Assembly (NCBI RefSeq): GCF_001458735.1
Contig: NZ_CZQA01000010.1
Coordinates: 454,007-518,006, forward strand
Direction of reading: 5' to 3'
Length of the DNA stretch: 64,000 bases
Origin: Candidatus Nitrospira nitrosa
GTDB taxonomy: Bacteria; Nitrospirota; Nitrospiria; Nitrospirales; Nitrospiraceae
Each line of letters opens with the position of its first letter. The stretch's first letter is position 1. This document shows positions 46,972 to 58,343 of this stretch, one piece after another. The notes below the pieces were generated by a model. That model was not told the DNA's origin and did no database searches. It was given only the letters and a program-made list of their open reading frames with translations. The position numbers and the translations under genes were made by a program.

Positions 46972-48075
46972 TCAGCTGACGGCCATCATGCGATCCAGCG
47001 CGACCTTTGCCCAGTGCTTGTCGTCCTCGGTTACAACAATCCGGTTGACGACATGTCCTTCAGCCAGATTCTCCATGGCCCAGCAGAGATGGGCGGCATC
47101 AATGCGGAACATGGTCGCGCATTGGCAAACCGTGGAGGAGAGGAAAAACACCTTCTTATCGGTGAGTTCATGCTTCAAGCGATTGACGAGATTCAACTCC
47201 GTCCCAACCGCCCAGGTCGTCCCTGCCGGTGCAGCCGTCACGGTCCGAATTATGAACTCGGTCGACCCGATCAGATCGGCTTTATTCACGACATCCTCAT
47301 GGCACTCCGGATGGACAATGACCTTGCCGTCAGGATACTGCTTACGAAAGTGATCCACGTGCACCGGTTGGAACATTTGATGCACGCTACAGTGCCCCTT
47401 CCAGAGGATCAACTTGGCCCGTTTGATGGCCTCTTTAGTATTTCCACCGTTGGGTTGATAGGGATCCCACACGATCATCTGCTCCCGGGGAATCCCCATC
47501 TTGTTTGCCGTATTCCGGCCCAAATGCTCATCGGGAAAAAACAAGATCTTTTCGCGCCTGGCCCAGCACCACTCGATGACCGCTTTGGCGTTAGATGACG
47601 TACAAGTGATTCCGCCATGTTCGCCACAAAACGACTTGAGGACTGCCGCTGAATTCACATACACCGCCGGCATCACGGTTTCTTCGACCGGAATGACTCG
47701 TCCTAACGCTTCCCAACATTGATCCACTTGCTCAATCGCAGCCATATCGGCCATGGAACAACCCGCAGCCATATCGGGCAGAATCACTGTCTGCTGGGAG
47801 CGGCTGAGAATATCCGCTGTCTCGGCCATGAAATGCACGCCACAAAACACTATGTAGGGCCGCTCAGAACGTTCAGCCGCGAGCTTGGCCAGCAACAGCG
47901 AATCCCCGCGAAAGTCGGCATGTTGAATGACTTCATCACGTTGGTAGTTATGGCCAAGGATCATCACACGGTCACCCAGCAGTCGCTTGGCCGATACCGT
48001 CCGGCGAAACAACTCATCGGCTGAGAGCGACTGATAGTCGGTAATGGGCTTTGGTAGCGTCGCAGTTGCTGTCAC
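46972..48075 (-). CDS. nadA: Quinolinate synthase
   Basis: A 367-residue [4Fe-4S] enzyme that condenses iminoaspartate with dihydroxyacetone phosphate to quinolinate in NAD synthesis. Visible signatures: ILGHNYQRDEVIQHADFRGDS, VFCGVHFMAETADI, LPDMAAGCSMADM, ITCTSSNAK, VHPECHEDVV and VCQCATMFRI. The conserved cysteines of the cluster are at these CG, GC, EC and QC positions. The length is normal. It is divergent from the thiC transcript, and no nadB or nadC is nearby. Confidence 0.95.
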   Translation of the reverse strand: MTATATLPKPITDYQSLSADELFRRTVSAKRLLGDRVMILGHNYQRDEVIQHADFRGDSLLLAKLAAERSERPYIVFCGVHFMAETADILSRSQQTVILPDMAAGCSMADMAAIEQVDQCWEALGRVIPVEETVMPAVYVNSAAVLKSFCGEHGGITCTSSNAKAVIEWCWARREKILFFPDEHLGRNTANKMGIPREQMIVWDPYQPNGGNTKEAIKRAKLILWKGHCSVHQMFQPVHVDHFRKQYPDGKVIVHPECHEDVVNKADLIGSTEFIIRTVTAAPAGTTWAVGTELNLVNRLKHELTDKKVFFLSSTVCQCATMFRIDAAHLCWAMENLAEGHVVNRIVVTEDDKHWAKVALDRMMAVS

Positions 48076-48246
48076 AATACTCCTCCTACGTCAGGGCATG
48101 TTGATTCTACGATAGGCCCCTTCTACAATCAACGAATCCCACCTTGCGGAAAAGTCCTATCCCTCTGTCCCAAAAGGAGAAGCTACGGCATGGGCCTAAT
48201 AGCCGATTGACTTCGGTGATTTGGCGTACTACGATCATCCATTCAT

Positions 48247-48330
48247 AGCTAGGGGAGCCCTGAGGCTGAGAGTCCGTGCACGCGGACGACCCTCACAACC
48301 TGACCTGGGTAATACCAGCGTAGGGAAGCC
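48247..48330 (+). promoter_or_regulatory. TPP (THI-box) riboswitch
   Basis: The conserved parts appear in order: AGGGGAGCCCTGAGGCTGAG, then ACCCTCACAACCTGACCTGG, then GTAATACCAGCGTAGGGAAG. These match the THI box, which binds thiamine pyrophosphate. It precedes an intrinsic terminator (48357-48390) and then thiC, so high TPP should stop transcription of thiC-thi4. Confidence 0.96.
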
Positions 48331-48356
48331 GACAGCCGCAGTCGTTGTGAGCACTC

Positions 48357-48390
48357 AGCCGTACCTCCCCCCAGGGAGTACGGCTTTTTT
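48357..48390 (+). terminator. Riboswitch expression-platform terminator
   Basis: The hairpin pairs AGCCGTAC(C)TCCC with GGGAGTACGGCT (one bulged C) and is followed by T6. It lies 27 bases after the THI box and 48 bases before the thiC start, the arrangement expected when ligand binding frees the terminator. I did not work out the competing antiterminator. Confidence 0.85.
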
Positions 48391-48395
48391 ATTGA

Positions 48396-50324
<1,929 letters not shown>

Positions 50325-50333
50325 GAGCATCCC

Positions 50334-51134
50334 ATGACAAAGCCAAGACCAGCGCCGTTGCGCGAACGAGACATTACCCGTCAGATCGCACGGGAATACT
50401 ATAAAGAATTCGATCAGCTGATCGAAAGCGACGTCATCATCGTCGGAGCAGGGCCGTCAGGCCTCATCTGCGCCCATGACCTTGCCAAGATGGGTTTCCG
50501 GACCCTGATCATCGAGCAGAGCCTCGCCCTTGGCGGCGGCTTCTGGCACGGCGGATATCTCATGAACAAAGCCACGATCTGCGAGCCGGCCAACGAGATC
50601 CTCGAAGAAATCGGCGTACCTTGCAAGAAGATCCGTGAATGCGAGGGCATGTATATGGTCGATCCTCCACACGCGACGGGTGCACTCATCGCCTCCGCCT
50701 ACAAGGCTGGGGCCAAGGTGCTGAACCTGACCCGCGTGGTTGATTTGATTCTGCGCCGCGACGGCATTCTTGAAGGTGTCGTCGTCAACAATACAACCGC
50801 CGAGATGGCAGGCCACGACGTTATCCATGTCGATCCCATCGCACTTGAAAGCAAGATCGTCGTGGATGCCACCGGCCATGATGCCATTGTGGTTGAGCTT
50901 CTCCATAAGAGAAACCTGTATCAGAAAATTCCGGGAAACGGGGCCATGTGGGTCTCGCGCTCCGAGGAAGAGGTGATGGATCGTACTGGAGAGGTCTATC
51001 CGAATTGCTTCGTTATTGGATTGGCCGTTGCAGCCGTCTATGGCACACCACGAATGGGGCCGGCCTTCGGCTCAATGTTGTTATCAGGCCGGTATGGGGC
51101 AGGGTTGATTGCCAAAAAACTGAAGAACGAATAG
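50334..51134 (+). CDS. thi4: THI4-type thiazole synthase, predicted sulfide-dependent
   Basis: A 266-residue enzyme that builds the thiazole of thiamine from NAD and glycine. The Rossmann motif IIVGAGPSGLICAHDL is at 35-50 and the GGGFWHGGYLMNK stretch at 67-79. At the place of the yeast sacrificial Cys205 there is His165 (IHVDP). From studies of archaeal and bacterial THI4s, a His here means the sulfur comes from free sulfide and the enzyme can turn over repeatedly with Fe(II). It follows thiC by nine bases and shares the TPP riboswitch. No thiG/thiS/thiF is in the window. Confidence 0.92.
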   Translation: MTKPRPAPLRERDITRQIAREYYKEFDQLIESDVIIVGAGPSGLICAHDLAKMGFRTLIIEQSLALGGGFWHGGYLMNKATICEPANEILEEIGVPCKKIRECEGMYMVDPPHATGALIASAYKAGAKVLNLTRVVDLILRRDGILEGVVVNNTTAEMAGHDVIHVDPIALESKIVVDATGHDAIVVELLHKRNLYQKIPGNGAMWVSRSEEEVMDRTGEVYPNCFVIGLAVAAVYGTPRMGPAFGSMLLSGRYGAGLIAKKLKNE

Positions 51135-51192
51135 GCTTGAGTCGTCAGCGATCGATAGGAGCGAACGGCTGAAAGCTGTTCGCCAAATCCTT

Positions 51193-51708
51193 ATGAATAT
51201 CCAAGATTTTCTCGTCCAAGGTGAAGGACACGAAGAGGACAAACGTCACGCGTGGGAGCTGTTTCAGCAAGCCTTTGCGCGACAGATGAAGGGCGAACTC
51301 GAAGAAGCGGTCAACCTGTACAAACAATCGATCGCGACCCATCCAACCGCCGAGGCCTACACATTCCTGGGATGGACCTATAGCTTCATGGGACGACTCG
51401 ATGATGCCATTGAGGAATGCCACAAAGCCATCGAGCAGGATCCCGACTTCGGCAATCCCTACAACGATATCGGCGCGTACCTGATTGAAAAGGGAGAATT
51501 CGACGAAGCGATTTCCTGGTTTCAAAAGGCGATGCAGGCTAAGCGCTATGAAAGCCCTGCCTATCCCCACCTCAATCTTGGTCGCGTCTACGAGCGAAAG
51601 GGGAGCTGGACGGAAGCCATCGATTCATATAAGGCAGCGCTCACCCTGGATCCTAACTATGCACTCGCCAAGAAGGCACTTGGACGGTTGGTGAGCTCGT
51701 TGAATTAA
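51193..51708 (+). CDS. TPR-repeat protein
   Basis: A 171-residue soluble protein. After an N-terminal 30 residues (MNIQDFLVQGEGHEEDKR) come about three to four tetratricopeptide repeats (AEAYTFLGWTYSFMGRLDDA, PYNDIGAYLIEKGEFDEA and PHLNLGRVYERKGSWTEA, each starting in the A-Y/N-L pattern). TPR domains hold other proteins; the partner is unknown. It sits 58 bases after thi4 and before a receiver-like gene on the same strand. Confidence 0.82.
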   Translation: MNIQDFLVQGEGHEEDKRHAWELFQQAFARQMKGELEEAVNLYKQSIATHPTAEAYTFLGWTYSFMGRLDDAIEECHKAIEQDPDFGNPYNDIGAYLIEKGEFDEAISWFQKAMQAKRYESPAYPHLNLGRVYERKGSWTEAIDSYKAALTLDPNYALAKKALGRLVSSLN

Positions 51709-51770
51709 CGGGGTGTACTTGAGCTATTTTGGGTTCTCCTCTTTCTCCGGATGAACAGCAGATCAATCCC

Positions 51771-52166
51771 ATGAACCAAACAAACCCCAAACCCATTCTT
51801 GTGGCCGTGACTGATCTCTTCTTCTACACCAAAGTCCGCGATGCATTGCGCCAACCGGACTATCAGCTTGAAAAAGTTCGCGTGCAGCAGGATATTATCG
51901 ATAAAACCCTTGCGGTGAGCCCCAGGGCTATCATCCTCAATATGAACGACTTGACCATTAATGCCTTTCACGCATTGGAACAGCTCAAAGCGGATCCACG
52001 ACTGAAAGATATTCCAACCCTGGCCTTTGCCAATCACGAAGAGGTCGAAGCTTGGAATCGTGCAAGAGCGCTCGGTGTGACGAAGGTCGTCTCCCGCAAT
52101 GAATTTTCAGCCCGAACCAGAGAGTTGGTTGAAGAGGTCATCAACTCCTCAGTCTTCAAGTCATAA
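51771..52166 (+). CDS. Receiver-like protein lacking the phospho-Asp
   Basis: A 131-residue protein of response-regulator fold (PILVAVTDLFFYTKVRDAL, PRAIILNMNDLTINAF, IPTLAFANHEEVEAWNRARALG). At the place of the phosphorylated Asp there is ILNMND, so the acceptor seems to be absent or shifted, and the acidic pocket at the N-terminus is also weak (VAVTD). It is therefore probably a pseudo-receiver that works by protein contacts. I chose the ATG at MNQTNPKP; a TTG 14 codons upstream is less likely. Confidence 0.7.
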   Translation: MNQTNPKPILVAVTDLFFYTKVRDALRQPDYQLEKVRVQQDIIDKTLAVSPRAIILNMNDLTINAFHALEQLKADPRLKDIPTLAFANHEEVEAWNRARALGVTKVVSRNEFSARTRELVEEVINSSVFKS

Positions 52167-52167
52167 G

Positions 52168-52210
52168 GTGGAGGACTTTCGACTGAAAGACCTTTAGTCG
52201 ACCTCCTCAC
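52168..52210 (+). promoter_or_regulatory. Hairpin between receiver-like gene and ygfZ
   Basis: GTGGAGG and CGACT pair with AGTCG and CCTCCTCAC around a 12-base loop, with small internal mismatches. No U tract follows. It lies just ahead of the ygfZ start (52222) and could act as a terminator or affect translation; the evidence is only the inverted repeat. Confidence 0.4.
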
Positions 52211-52221
52211 AGAAAGTGAAC

Positions 52222-53313
52222 ATGAAACACTCACGCCTTCACCAACAACATAGCCAACTGGGCGCGACATTTGAGGAGATCACTGGGTGGGAGATGCCAG
52301 TGCACTATGGAGACGTAGCGGCAGAGCATCGTGCTGTCCGCGAAGCCGTTGGAATAACCGACCTCTCCCATCGCGGCAAGCTTCGGGTCACGGGTGAGGA
52401 TCGCGTAAAGTGGTTGCAAAGCGTCATCAGCAACGACATCCTTCCCCTCCAAGCCGGACAAGGCCTCTATTCCAGCTTATTAACCCACAAAGGCAAGATG
52501 CTCACGTACTTCCGCCTGTACATGCACAGCGACACAGTTATAGTGGAAGACGTCGGCGAGATTGGTGAAGCCACATTCCAAGCACTCCGCAAATTCCTGC
52601 TTTATGGGACCAAGGCCAAGATGGAGAACTGCGCCGAGACGTGGGGGCTCTTGTTGGTCAGCGGCCCCAAAGCCACTCAGGTCATTCAATCCGCATTCGG
52701 CGTGGACGTCACAGACTTGAAGCCTGTCGATTTTATCACGGCACAGATCGGAGGACATTCAGCGCTGGTGTTACGCACCGAAGAAACGGGCGAGGTTGAT
52801 ATCGAAGTTCTCCTTCCCGTTGAAAGCCTCCTCACCGCCTGGGCGAGCGCGTTGCAAGCCGGTGCCAAATTTGGGATCAGAGCCATTGGAACCCAGGCGC
52901 GAGAGGCCTTGCGCATGGAGGCCGGTCTCCCGAAAGCTGGGCCAGATTTGAACGAAGAGATTGTTCCACCTGAAGCCAACCTTGAGGGGAAAGCGTTCAG
53001 TCTCAATAAAGGATGCTATCCAGGGCAAGAAGTTGTCGCGCGCATGGATACCTATGGCAATGTGCGCCGCAAACTCGTCGGGCTGGTCTTGCAGGATTCC
53101 GTCATACCTCCCCATGGAGCCAAACTCTATAGCGGCGATCGTGAGGTGGGCTGGGTGAGCAGCGCCATCCATTCTCCTCAGTTCAACAAGCCCATCGCCT
53201 TTGGATTCCCGCTGCGAGACTTCAGTACCGCAGGGACAGAACTCACTGTGGAATGCGATGGGAGCAAGCACGCAGCGACCATTCATGCTCTCCCCTTTTA
53301 CACCAGACCGTAA
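52222..53313 (+). CDS. ygfZ: Folate-binding YgfZ/GcvT-family protein
   Basis: A 363-residue protein of the aminomethyltransferase fold. The YgfZ signature KGCYPGQEVVARMDTYG is clear near residues 267-283 and separates it from true GcvT. The N-terminus reads GATFEEITGWEMPVHYGD, as in the GcvT-like folate site. YgfZ proteins help maturation or repair of certain Fe-S enzymes with tetrahydrofolate. The gene could support the Fe-S enzymes ThiC and NadA encoded nearby. ATG 52222 chosen over a GTG two codons upstream. Confidence 0.88.
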   Translation: MKHSRLHQQHSQLGATFEEITGWEMPVHYGDVAAEHRAVREAVGITDLSHRGKLRVTGEDRVKWLQSVISNDILPLQAGQGLYSSLLTHKGKMLTYFRLYMHSDTVIVEDVGEIGEATFQALRKFLLYGTKAKMENCAETWGLLLVSGPKATQVIQSAFGVDVTDLKPVDFITAQIGGHSALVLRTEETGEVDIEVLLPVESLLTAWASALQAGAKFGIRAIGTQAREALRMEAGLPKAGPDLNEEIVPPEANLEGKAFSLNKGCYPGQEVVARMDTYGNVRRKLVGLVLQDSVIPPHGAKLYSGDREVGWVSSAIHSPQFNKPIAFGFPLRDFSTAGTELTVECDGSKHAATIHALPFYTRP

Positions 53314-53345
53314 CGGTATCCCCCCTCAACACTCCTAAACACCTA

Positions 53346-53765
53346 ATGTCCATTGATGAACAAGAAGACAGCGCCCAAGTCACCCCCTACCAGGCTGCAG
53401 GTGGCCTTGAAGGCATTACCAAGCTGGTAGACGAGTTCTATATCAATATGGATACATTGCCGGAAGCCAAAGTCATCCGAGCCATGCACCCACCTGACCT
53501 CGCGGAATCACGAAAAAAATTAACATACTTTCTCTGCGGCTGGCTGGGAGGTCCGAGGCTCTTTCAGCAACACTACGGCCCCATCAGTATCCCTGGAGCA
53601 CATAAACGGTTCCCCATCGGATACGAAGAACGTGACGCCTGGCTCCTCTGCATGCAACGGGCCCTTGCCGTCCAACCCTATAGTAACGAATTGAAAGACT
53701 ACCTCTTGGCTGCGCTCAGTATCCCCGCCGAACGAGTTCGGCAAGTGAACGCCGGAGAGATTTAG
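53346..53765 (+). CDS. Truncated hemoglobin, group II
   Basis: A 139-residue heme protein. Group II features: Tyr B10 in EFYINM (Tyr32), the glycine-rich FLCGWLGGPRLF, proximal His86 (AHKRFPIGYEERDAW) and Trp G8 (Trp99). In other bacteria group II forms bind O2 or NO and protect against NO stress or handle electron transfer. For a nitrifier NO handling is a plausible use, but that is inference. The gene follows ygfZ after 32 bases and the open frame extends upstream into it; I chose MSIDEQEDSAQV. Confidence 0.9.
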   Translation: MSIDEQEDSAQVTPYQAAGGLEGITKLVDEFYINMDTLPEAKVIRAMHPPDLAESRKKLTYFLCGWLGGPRLFQQHYGPISIPGAHKRFPIGYEERDAWLLCMQRALAVQPYSNELKDYLLAALSIPAERVRQVNAGEI

Positions 53766-54431
53766 CTCTCGACCCTTCCTTCAGGTGTCTGAACGACCTC
53801 AGGAATTCATCATCGCCTCGGCTCCATACAGGTTAAGAGACAGATCTGCATCCTTTCGAATACAGCGATACCACATCATGACACTCCCGGAAGTCTCCAC
53901 TATCCTTCAGAATCAAGCGATGAATAAAGAAATCCTCGTGGCACCCTCCTTGCTTTTCCGAACATAAGCCCAAGTCCGACCGGGGTTCACCAAATAGGAG
54001 TGCGCATACGGCGCACTGACAACATGGACGCTATGAAGCCCAAAACGTGCCTGACCTACGAGAGAGGAATAGGCAGAAGAGAAACTGCGCGGTAAGGTTA
54101 GCCCAGGTTCGTAAAGGATGAAATGACTTTCCTCTTCAATAACTCAAACGATCATCACCTCCTGACAGAGCCGATCTCCATTGGATGCGAAGCCTGGATC
54201 GATGTGGACCGGTTTTGCGCCACTGCAACTCCTACGCAGCAGGCCTCGAGAGCTTCGTCCGATAGCTCCCTCACGAAGTCCTTCACCCACATCCGCAGAA
54301 AATTCAGGAAAAGCTCTGACCAAGACATCGGCTAACTGCGACCGTCCCCCCTCCATCTCAGCACTTTCTCGCTGAAAACCTACGCTTGACGAAGCACAGT
54401 CTCCGACCACACACTCCATACAAAGCATTTG
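53766..54431. other. Intergenic region without a supported gene
   Basis: 666 bases. Open frames up to 94 codons exist on both strands but none has a binding site or recognisable sequence. Nothing like an RNA gene, repeat or terminator is clear by eye. Confidence 0.5.
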
Positions 54432-55034
54432 ATGCCACCGACGTGTAACCGATTAATCTTATTGCCCTCTCTAGCGGTGTTGGTAGTCGCTGCCATGCTG
54501 GTTAGTTGTGCGACGACGAGAGTTGACATCTCACCATCCCCTCAAGCTCCAGTGTGTGATGGTACAGCTTCAGCACTCGTTTTCTGGGCGGCCCAGTGGC
54601 GCCCGAATCAGAAAGATGTGTCGAACCGGGAAGCTGCTGCCCAGACCGGCTTGAAAGAGTTTCTGCAAACGTCGGGTTGTTTCAAAAACTATGAGCTTCG
54701 CCGCGTAGCAGTTCTGACTCCTACCGGAGTTGCCTCAGAAGTCGGCTCGACGAATAGACTGTTCAACAAGGTAGTTGTCATTACACTTCGGGAGCTTGGA
54801 CCGGTAATCAAGCTACTCTCATCCCTGGCGCTCATAGATGGTGGAACGGACGTCGTGCTCCAGGTCGATGAGTATACCCCACCGGTCGAGATCCCAACCC
54901 GAACCTTCACTGTTCGCTGGCAGAACGGTGGACCCGGAGTGATCAAAGGCGTGGCCTCTCTACCACAAGAATTGCGAGCCGCACTGATTACGGCTCTGCA
55001 ACCGAATAGCCCCAGCAGTAATGCCGCACCCTGA
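54432..55034 (+). CDS. Predicted lipoprotein, unrecognised
   Basis: A 200-residue protein. The signal peptide ends in the lipobox MLVSC (Cys26). The mature part has two further cysteines (PVCDGTASALVFW, SGCFKNYEL) and a beta-rich stretch (VVVITLRELGPVIKLL, DVVLQVDEYTPP). The C-terminal 15 residues are Ser/Asn/Pro-rich. I do not recognise the family. It is monocistronic, probably in the outer membrane facing the periplasm. Confidence 0.65.
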   Translation: MPPTCNRLILLPSLAVLVVAAMLVSCATTRVDISPSPQAPVCDGTASALVFWAAQWRPNQKDVSNREAAAQTGLKEFLQTSGCFKNYELRRVAVLTPTGVASEVGSTNRLFNKVVVITLRELGPVIKLLSSLALIDGGTDVVLQVDEYTPPVEIPTRTFTVRWQNGGPGVIKGVASLPQELRAALITALQPNSPSSNAAP

Positions 55035-55414
55035 GCTGAGTTGAGCAAAACAAGCGTTACTATTTTCTAGCTAAGGTAAACGTGTCACCGACTTGATTTC
55101 TGGTTCCACCAGCATCCATAGAGCGATTGATCTGGACCCAGCCCACAACCTCAGCGTACGATGTAACCCAACATATTCCACAAGTTGACTGGAAGTTGCC
55201 CTGCACTTAAGGTCCGCCGCAATGCCATGTTCTTGTTGTAAGTCTGACGGAGTCCCGATTCGATGGGAATATCTTGGGATTCTGAATTGTCTCCTATCTA
55301 TGAAGAGATTGGGAATGGGATGGAGATCTCATGGACCGAATACACGACGACAACGCTTCGCAAACTCAGGCAGATGGTGTAGCTGAACGCTCAGCATTGA
55401 ACTACGGAGGTTGT
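55035..55414. other. Intergenic region without a supported gene
   Basis: 380 bases. The frame of the following gene stays open back to 55331 but lacks a binding site there. No terminator with a U tract is evident after the lipoprotein gene. Confidence 0.5.
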
Positions 55415-56473
55415 ATGAAATTGCACAAGTTACTTCTCGATCACCTTCTGGCGGTGCTCTCTCTTTTGCTTATCCCTACCTTCACGTATGGGATGTCAGG
55501 AATGGACGCGCCGCATAGCGGACATGTGAAGGGAGACACCTCTCTCTCGGAAAGTATAGGCAAACCGATCAATTCATCAGAAGCCGAGATTGAGATCACC
55601 TACAGTGCGGATGGAAAAACCGCTATCTTCGCCTCCGGACGTAAAGGCAGCATCTCCTCACCGGGAGTGCCTTATAACTTCGACATCTGGATGTCGCACA
55701 GTGTGGACGGCACCTGGCAGGAACCTATTCATTTGGGTCCGGGTATTGATCCCACCGTGGGACCAAATATCAATACGTCTGCCTGGGAGCTGGAGCCGAG
55801 TCTCTCTAATGATGGCAACATCATCTATTTCACAAGATACCAGCCTGGCAATCTCTCTACTGGGGACCTCTACGTGACCCAAAAGATCAATGGGGTCTGG
55901 CAACCAGCTAGGAATTGGAACGATGTTCCGGAACTCCCCCATATCAATACCCCAACAGGCGAAGAACATTGTCCGATCATTGCTTCTGACAGCCTGATCT
56001 ATTTCAACTATCAGCAGCCTGGAGTCACCCAAGATAGCGACGTCTGGAAAGTCGAGAAGAAAAATGGGGCCTGGCAAAAACCGGAAAGTCTAGGCTCACG
56101 AATCAATTCGCCCTACCGTGACCATATGCACTGGACTGGCCTGTCAAAGGATGGCAAGAGCCTCCTTATTACCAGCACTCGCCCTGACATGGGATCGCGA
56201 GGAGGTCACGATATGTGGATTTCCTATCAGAATCCTAAAGGCGAATGGCAAGAACCGCTGAATCTTGGCGACACCATCAACACCCCCGGTGAAGATATGT
56301 GCTGGACCTTTACCCCAGACGGCAAGACCTTCACGGGTGGATCTGGCCCTCGTGACTCCTATAACCACGATATCATGTGGGTAAAGAAAGACGATGTTCC
56401 ATTGCTGAAGAACTTTGAGCCGATCGGACCGCCTCCGAATCTGCTCACCAACAAATCCGGTAATTCAAAGTGA
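55415..56473 (+). CDS. Secreted PD40/TolB-like beta-propeller protein
   Basis: A 352-residue exported protein with GGAGG seven bases before the ATG. A signal peptide covers residues 1-26 (LLAVLSLLLIPTFTYG). At least four PD40-type blades are readable: YSADGKTAIFASGRKG, LSNDGNIIYFTRYQPG, LSKDGKSLLITSTRP and FTPDGKTFTGGSG, with DIWMS/DMWIS repeats between. Such propellers occur in TolB and in periplasmic binding proteins. It converges with the RiPP exporter gene (43-base gap) and I see no functional link. Confidence 0.82.
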   Translation: MKLHKLLLDHLLAVLSLLLIPTFTYGMSGMDAPHSGHVKGDTSLSESIGKPINSSEAEIEITYSADGKTAIFASGRKGSISSPGVPYNFDIWMSHSVDGTWQEPIHLGPGIDPTVGPNINTSAWELEPSLSNDGNIIYFTRYQPGNLSTGDLYVTQKINGVWQPARNWNDVPELPHINTPTGEEHCPIIASDSLIYFNYQQPGVTQDSDVWKVEKKNGAWQKPESLGSRINSPYRDHMHWTGLSKDGKSLLITSTRPDMGSRGGHDMWISYQNPKGEWQEPLNLGDTINTPGEDMCWTFTPDGKTFTGGSGPRDSYNHDIMWVKKDDVPLLKNFEPIGPPPNLLTNKSGNSK

Positions 56474-56515
56474 CAGTGCCGCAAGGGCCAAATGATCTGC
56501 TGCGCTGTATCGGTG

Positions 56516-58327
56516 TTACTGGTAATGCTGGGCTTGAGTGAGGAAGAGGCTGGTATAGAGACCATGCTGTGCCATTAATTCGTCGTGTGTCCCTTGCTCC
56601 ACAATTTGCCCCTGATCCACGACGAAGATTCGATCCGCCATCTTGACCGTCGACAACCGATGGCTGATGAAGATCGCCGTCCGCCCCTGGGCAAGTTCAT
56701 GAAACCGTTCAAACAGTTCTGCTTCCGCCTTGGCATCCATCGCGCTGGTGGGTTCATCGAGAATAAGAATTTGCGAGTCTCGGAGAATCGACCTGGCGAG
56801 AGCGACTTTCTGCCACTCGCCGATACTCAGTTCATGCCCACCATCGAAGAGTTTGCCGAGTAATGACTCATACCCGTTCGGTAGTCGTTCAATAGCCTCG
56901 TGGATTCCAGCCTGTTTTGCGGCCTGCACGATGGCGAAGGGGTCAACACCGGAAGCCCTCACGCCCAGCGCGATATTGTCTTTTGCGGACAACTGAAACT
57001 TCACAAAGTCTTGGAACACTCCACTCACCGAGCCTCGCACATCAGCGATCGGGTAATCACGAAGATCCGTCCCGTCGATCGTGATACGCCCGCCCGACGG
57101 ATCGTACAAACGGCACAAGAGCTTCACCAATGTCGTCTTGCCCGCACCGTTCGCCCCGACAAATGCGACATGCTCCCCAGGTTTGATCGAAAAAGTGAAG
57201 TCCCGAATCGCCACGCGTTCCTCATGTGGATATTGGAACGACACATGCTCAAAGACCAGCCCCTCGACAATTGGGCGAGGAAACGCTTTGGGAGCTGCTG
57301 AAGTTCTCAATCGAGATTGTAGGCCTAAGAACTCATCCAACGTGGCAAGAAAGAGATTGCTCTCATAGAGACTGGACACACTCTGACCAAGGCCTTCCAA
57401 ATATCCTGAAGCGCGTTGCACGGCTTGAAGACAGATGACAAGGTCACCTATAGTCAGCAGTCCGTCAATGGTCCTCACGACTAACAAACTGCAGACCCCG
57501 AAGACCCCGGCAATACCAATAATCTGTGCAACAAACCCGGAAAACACCCATCGTCGCTCTAACGCGATTCGTTCTCGACGCAATATCAGACGCGCGTCGG
57601 CAAACCACTGCCGCAGCCGGTTACCAAGATCAAATAGCCTGACCTCCTTCGCCGCACCAGCTTGGGTCAGCAGCATATGAGCGTACCAGGCCTTTCGGTC
57701 AAGTGGCGCCCGCTCCCGTTCCCACGCATAGAGCTGATTGGACTGTTTCAACTTGACGATGAAGTATGGAATAGCCGTTAGGACTAAAATTGGAATCACC
57801 CCCCAATGCATCCACCAGAGGAGGGCAGCCATCGTAAGCAAGGAAATGGCGTTTTGCCCCATCTGGAGCAGCGCATTCAGAATGGCGGTTGGTCGATAGG
57901 GTGCTTCCTGCTGTGCCAGATGCAAAGTATCTTGATAGCGTGCATTCTCATAGTACTCAAGGTCGACCTCAACTGACTTTTCTTGAAGGACCGAGTACAT
58001 ATGATCAGTCACGACCTCGGATTGTATTTTTGAAACCAACCCTGCCACAGCGCTGAGAATGGCGCTGACCGCAGCCACACCGGCTACACCGGCAAGAATC
58101 GCAAGAATATGAGTCAACGACGCGTCATCCCAGGGTGACTTTAGTCCTTCAGTTACGGCATCAATTAAAAGCTTCGTCAAGTACAACGCCCCGAGTGGAA
58201 GGAGCCCCTGAATAACGCGGACCACAATACTTGCACTGCCCAGACTTGGACTGCTCTGCCATACGAACGATAAGGCTCGTCGGACCGTGTGCAAGAAAGA
58301 CCCTACGCGATTCAGTATCGTGTTCAT
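56516..58327 (-). CDS. ABC exporter of the RiPP cluster (lasso D-like)
   Basis: A 603-residue half-transporter with fused membrane and ATPase parts. Six hydrophobic helices fill residues about 20-310. Walker A is GANGAGKT (391-398), the signature is LSIGEWQKVALAR, Walker B is ILILDEPTSAMD and the switch His is in IFISHRLS. There is no N-terminal C39 peptidase, as in lasso-peptide exporters, where the B2 enzyme cuts the leader instead. I chose MNTILNRVGSFLHT, 16 bases after the B2 stop; the open frame reaches further into B2. It should export the mature peptides. Last gene of the operon. Confidence 0.88.
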   Translation of the reverse strand: MNTILNRVGSFLHTVRRALSFVWQSSPSLGSASIVVRVIQGLLPLGALYLTKLLIDAVTEGLKSPWDDASLTHILAILAGVAGVAAVSAILSAVAGLVSKIQSEVVTDHMYSVLQEKSVEVDLEYYENARYQDTLHLAQQEAPYRPTAILNALLQMGQNAISLLTMAALLWWMHWGVIPILVLTAIPYFIVKLKQSNQLYAWERERAPLDRKAWYAHMLLTQAGAAKEVRLFDLGNRLRQWFADARLILRRERIALERRWVFSGFVAQIIGIAGVFGVCSLLVVRTIDGLLTIGDLVICLQAVQRASGYLEGLGQSVSSLYESNLFLATLDEFLGLQSRLRTSAAPKAFPRPIVEGLVFEHVSFQYPHEERVAIRDFTFSIKPGEHVAFVGANGAGKTTLVKLLCRLYDPSGGRITIDGTDLRDYPIADVRGSVSGVFQDFVKFQLSAKDNIALGVRASGVDPFAIVQAAKQAGIHEAIERLPNGYESLLGKLFDGGHELSIGEWQKVALARSILRDSQILILDEPTSAMDAKAEAELFERFHELAQGRTAIFISHRLSTVKMADRIFVVDQGQIVEQGTHDELMAQHGLYTSLFLTQAQHYQ

Positions 58328-58343
58328 GATCGGCAATAGCACC

